Source: Bryobacterales bacterium
GTDB lineage: Bacteria; Acidobacteriota; Terriglobia; Bryobacterales; Bryobacteraceae
Length of the DNA stretch: 34,590 nt
Direction of reading: 5' to 3'
NCBI GenBank assembly: GCA_020847975.1
Contig: JADLBD010000171.1
Location: 1 to 34,590, forward strand
Shown here: one piece after another, positions 32,624-34,590 of the stretch
How positions within the stretch are numbered: position 1 is the first letter of the stretch
Layout of the letters: each line of letters opens with the position of its first letter
The notes under the pieces: model-generated
What the model was told of the DNA's origin: nothing
The model's database searches: none
Seen by the model: only the letters and a program-made list of their open reading frames with translations
Position numbers and translations under genes: made by a program

Positions 32624-34590
32624 TCAAATCCCCAGGGAAAGAATGCCCAGCAACGGGATGCGAATCCACGCCGGGCGGTTGTTCAGTTCATAGCGCAATT
32701 CATACAGCGCTTTATCGAGCAGATAAGCTTCAAGCAGAGTGCGCAGCCCCCGCCGGTCCCCCGGAAGAAACCCCGCTTCCCCCGCTGTCGCCAGGTAGAC
32801 CCGTAAAAATTCCGAAGCTGTCGCGCTCTCCCACAGCCGCCCCCATGGAGCCAGCCGGCTGTAATCGTCCGGACGCCGTGTTGTATAGTTCAACAGCGAC
32901 GCGTACGCTGCATAACTGAACGACCGCAGCATCCCCGCCACGTCCTTCAGCGGCGAATGCTTGGCCCGCCGCTCCGCCAGCGGCCGCGCCGGCTCGCCCT
33001 CGAAATCCAGAATCACGTAATCGTTCTTCACCCGCAGCACTTGGCCCAAATGATAATCGCCGTGGATCCGCGTCAGCAGCCCACCCGCCTCCAGACTTTC
33101 CACCGCATGAAAGCGATCCAGAAACTGCCGTCTGTGGTTCAACACGTACCCCGCCTGTTCCACCGCCTCGTCCGGCAATTTCGATAGGTTCTCCTTCAGC
33201 GTGTCCAGCACGGCCTGCGCATGTTCCCGCAATTGCCCGGCCAGAGCGCGAAGATGTCCCGCCTCCATCCGCTCCGGCCTCATTGCCGGATTGTCGTACG
33301 CCGCGCTCAGCGCCCCATGCAGTTCGGCCGTCCTCCTCCCCAGGATCGCCGCCGAATCCAGGTAAATCCCCAGATGCTCCCGCGCCAGCTCCGAAGGTTC
33401 GCTTTCCGATAGTTCGAAAATGGACTTTCCCTTTATGCCGTTCCCCGGATACGCCATCGGCGCGCAGTCTTCGTAGTAATGATCCAACTGCTCCAGCGTC
33501 CATTTCCATCCGTCTCCTTCGTTCGCCACCAGCCCTTGCACCATCGCCAGCGTCGCCGCTTCCCGCCCGCTACAGGCGTATTCCAGCGCGCCGGCAAACG
33601 GCGGAATGCGATCGAACCCCGTCTGCTCCGTCAGATATTGCCCGATCTCGCAATCCGGATTCGGCCCGGCTTCCTGCCGCCGGAACAGCTTCAGAATCAG
33701 CCGCCCGCCGTAAAGTATCGACGTATTACTCTGCTCGGCCGCGCCGCGCGCCGCCGCCAGTGGTCCGCTCACCGGCCCGCGCGCCTCCGCGAAGGCCCTG
33801 CCTGTCATTCCACGGATCACGCCTCGCTGCGTGGGAAACTCCTTCCCCTCCTCAATCGCTGAGAGCAGCGCGGTGTTCGCTCCCTCGTCAAACGTCGCAT
33901 CGAACAGTACCCCGGAGCCCTTCGGCGTCGAAATCGGACACAGGATCGCATTGGGACTCGCCTCGCGCACCTCGTTTGCCTTATGCCCTGTCGCCATCAT
34001 CAGCGGAACAAAGTAAGTCTCCGCCGGGCCGCTCTCAAATTGCGCCTCCACCAGCGCCAGCGCCATTTCCCCCTCCCACGCCGCCCAGTCCACAACCGCC
34101 GCGGTCCGTATCCGCCGCGACTTGCTCCCATACCAGCGCTGCTTCACCAGAAACCGCGGCAGCACGCTCCCTTCCAGCATCTGTCGCGACGGCCCACCCA
34201 GCAGGCTCCCCACGCTCGCACCCGCCGGAACTGGCTCCTCCGCCAGCGGCTCCTCCACCGTTTCCTGCACCCGCTGTAGCTCGAACCACAGAAACCCGTA
34301 AGGCCCCAGCGTCAGCGGATACGGCCGCTTTGTGATCACCGGGAAATCGACATAACCCAACATCTCCACCGGCTTGAGCCCCTCCAACTCGGAAAGGTCC
34401 AGTTCCACCGGCTGCGCGAATCGCGACAGGTTCGCCACGCACAACACCTGCTCTCCCTCGAACCGCCGCACATACGCCATCACCTTCCGGTTCGAAGGAT
34501 GCAGAAACTCCATCGTCCCCCGTCCAAACACCCGGAACAGCTTCCTCAGCGCGATCATGTTCCGCATCCAGTGCAGCAGCGACGATGGAT
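32624..34590 (-). CDS. treS: Trehalose synthase/maltokinase fusion, 3' part
   Basis: The gene enters from the right edge; about 655 codons are present. The beginning (SSLLHWMRNMIALRK, then VMAYVRRFEGEQVLCVANLS) is the end of the GH13 trehalose synthase catalytic part and its C-terminal beta domain. From about 34170 on, the maltokinase domain begins with LPRFLVKQRWYGSKSRRI. Its catalytic centre is RIHGDYHLGQVL (about 33040-33070), followed by VILDFEGEPARPLAERRAKH, the metal-binding part. TreS interconverts maltose and trehalose, and maltokinase makes maltose-1-phosphate for GlgE-type glucan synthesis. Fusion of the two is well known. The protein ends RIPLLGILSLGI, a usual end for this domain. 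The following glycosyltransferase and channel-like genes fit an osmotic/trehalose locus. Confidence 0.92.
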   Translation of the reverse strand, partial: PSSLLHWMRNMIALRKLFRVFGRGTMEFLHPSNRKVMAYVRRFEGEQVLCVANLSRFAQPVELDLSELEGLKPVEMLGYVDFPVITKRPYPLTLGPYGFLWFELQRVQETVEEPLAEEPVPAGASVGSLLGGPSRQMLEGSVLPRFLVKQRWYGSKSRRIRTAAVVDWAAWEGEMALALVEAQFESGPAETYFVPLMMATGHKANEVREASPNAILCPISTPKGSGVLFDATFDEGANTALLSAIEEGKEFPTQRGVIRGMTGRAFAEARGPVSGPLAAARGAAEQSNTSILYGGRLILKLFRRQEAGPNPDCEIGQYLTEQTGFDRIPPFAGALEYACSGREAATLAMVQGLVANEGDGWKWTLEQLDHYYEDCAPMAYPGNGIKGKSIFELSESEPSELAREHLGIYLDSAAILGRRTAELHGALSAAYDNPAMRPERMEAGHLRALAGQLREHAQAVLDTLKENLSKLPDEAVEQAGYVLNHRRQFLDRFHAVESLEAGGLLTRIHGDYHLGQVLRVKNDYVILDFEGEPARPLAERRAKHSPLKDVAGMLRSFSYAAYASLLNYTTRRPDDYSRLAPWGRLWESATASEFLRVYLATAGEAGFLPGDRRGLRTLLEAYLLDKALYELRYELNNRPAWIRIPLLGILSLGI

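Overview
The window looks like a chromosomal segment of a high-GC acidobacterium, most likely of the Solibacter/Bryobacter lineage. This is inferred from family content: a FtsX/MacB-type orphan permease of the ADOP kind, a CarboxypepD_reg-type TonB-dependent receptor of about 1,140 residues, a BlaI/M56 regulator pair, a DUF1501 plus DUF1549/DUF1553 pair, and a secreted protein with a BACON-like N-terminus. No rRNA, tRNA, CRISPR array, complete insertion sequence or prophage was seen. Twenty-two protein genes are supported. Two of them run off the window ends, and there is also one nine-codon gene stump.

Left block (1-10.4 kb, minus strand). After the start of a secreted protein cut by the left edge, eight closely packed genes read right to left: a MerR-type DNA-binding protein fused to TPR repeats, a DUF2760 protein, two non-canonical Hsp70s, thiamine-monophosphate kinase (thiL), an ASMT-like O-methyltransferase, and two tandem paralogues with a galactose-mutarotase-like appearance (one cytoplasmic, one exported). 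Junctions range from 4-bp overlaps to 64 bp, so this may be one operon of about 9.8 kb. The MerR-TPR protein would be a natural regulator of the chaperone genes, by analogy with HspR.

Middle (10.5-19.7 kb). An M81 (MlrC-like) metallopeptidase is divergent from the MerR-TPR gene. It is followed by a DUF433 antitoxin-like gene whose partner toxin is reduced to nine codons, beside what looks like a diverged copy of the M81 gene's 3' end. Then comes a minus-strand secretion-linked quartet: DUF1501, a DUF1549/DUF1553 cytochrome-like protein, a WD40 protein and a PPC-domain protein.

Right middle (19.8-26.5 kb). A polytopic membrane protein is followed by a BlaI-type repressor and an M56 (BlaR1-like) peptidase carrying a CarboxypepD_reg domain and a TonB C-terminal domain. 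A perfect 16-bp-arm palindrome overlaps the likely blaI promoter. A convergent ADOP permease and a 770-bp repeat-bearing spacer follow.

Right end (26.5-34.6 kb). A TonB-dependent receptor has a strong palindrome over its predicted -10 box. A small divergent lipoprotein comes next. The last three minus-strand genes suggest osmoadaptation: the 3' part of a trehalose synthase/maltokinase fusion, a glucosylglycerate-synthase-like glycosyltransferase without a clear DXD motif, and a TM-helix protein related to the membrane part of mechanosensitive channels.
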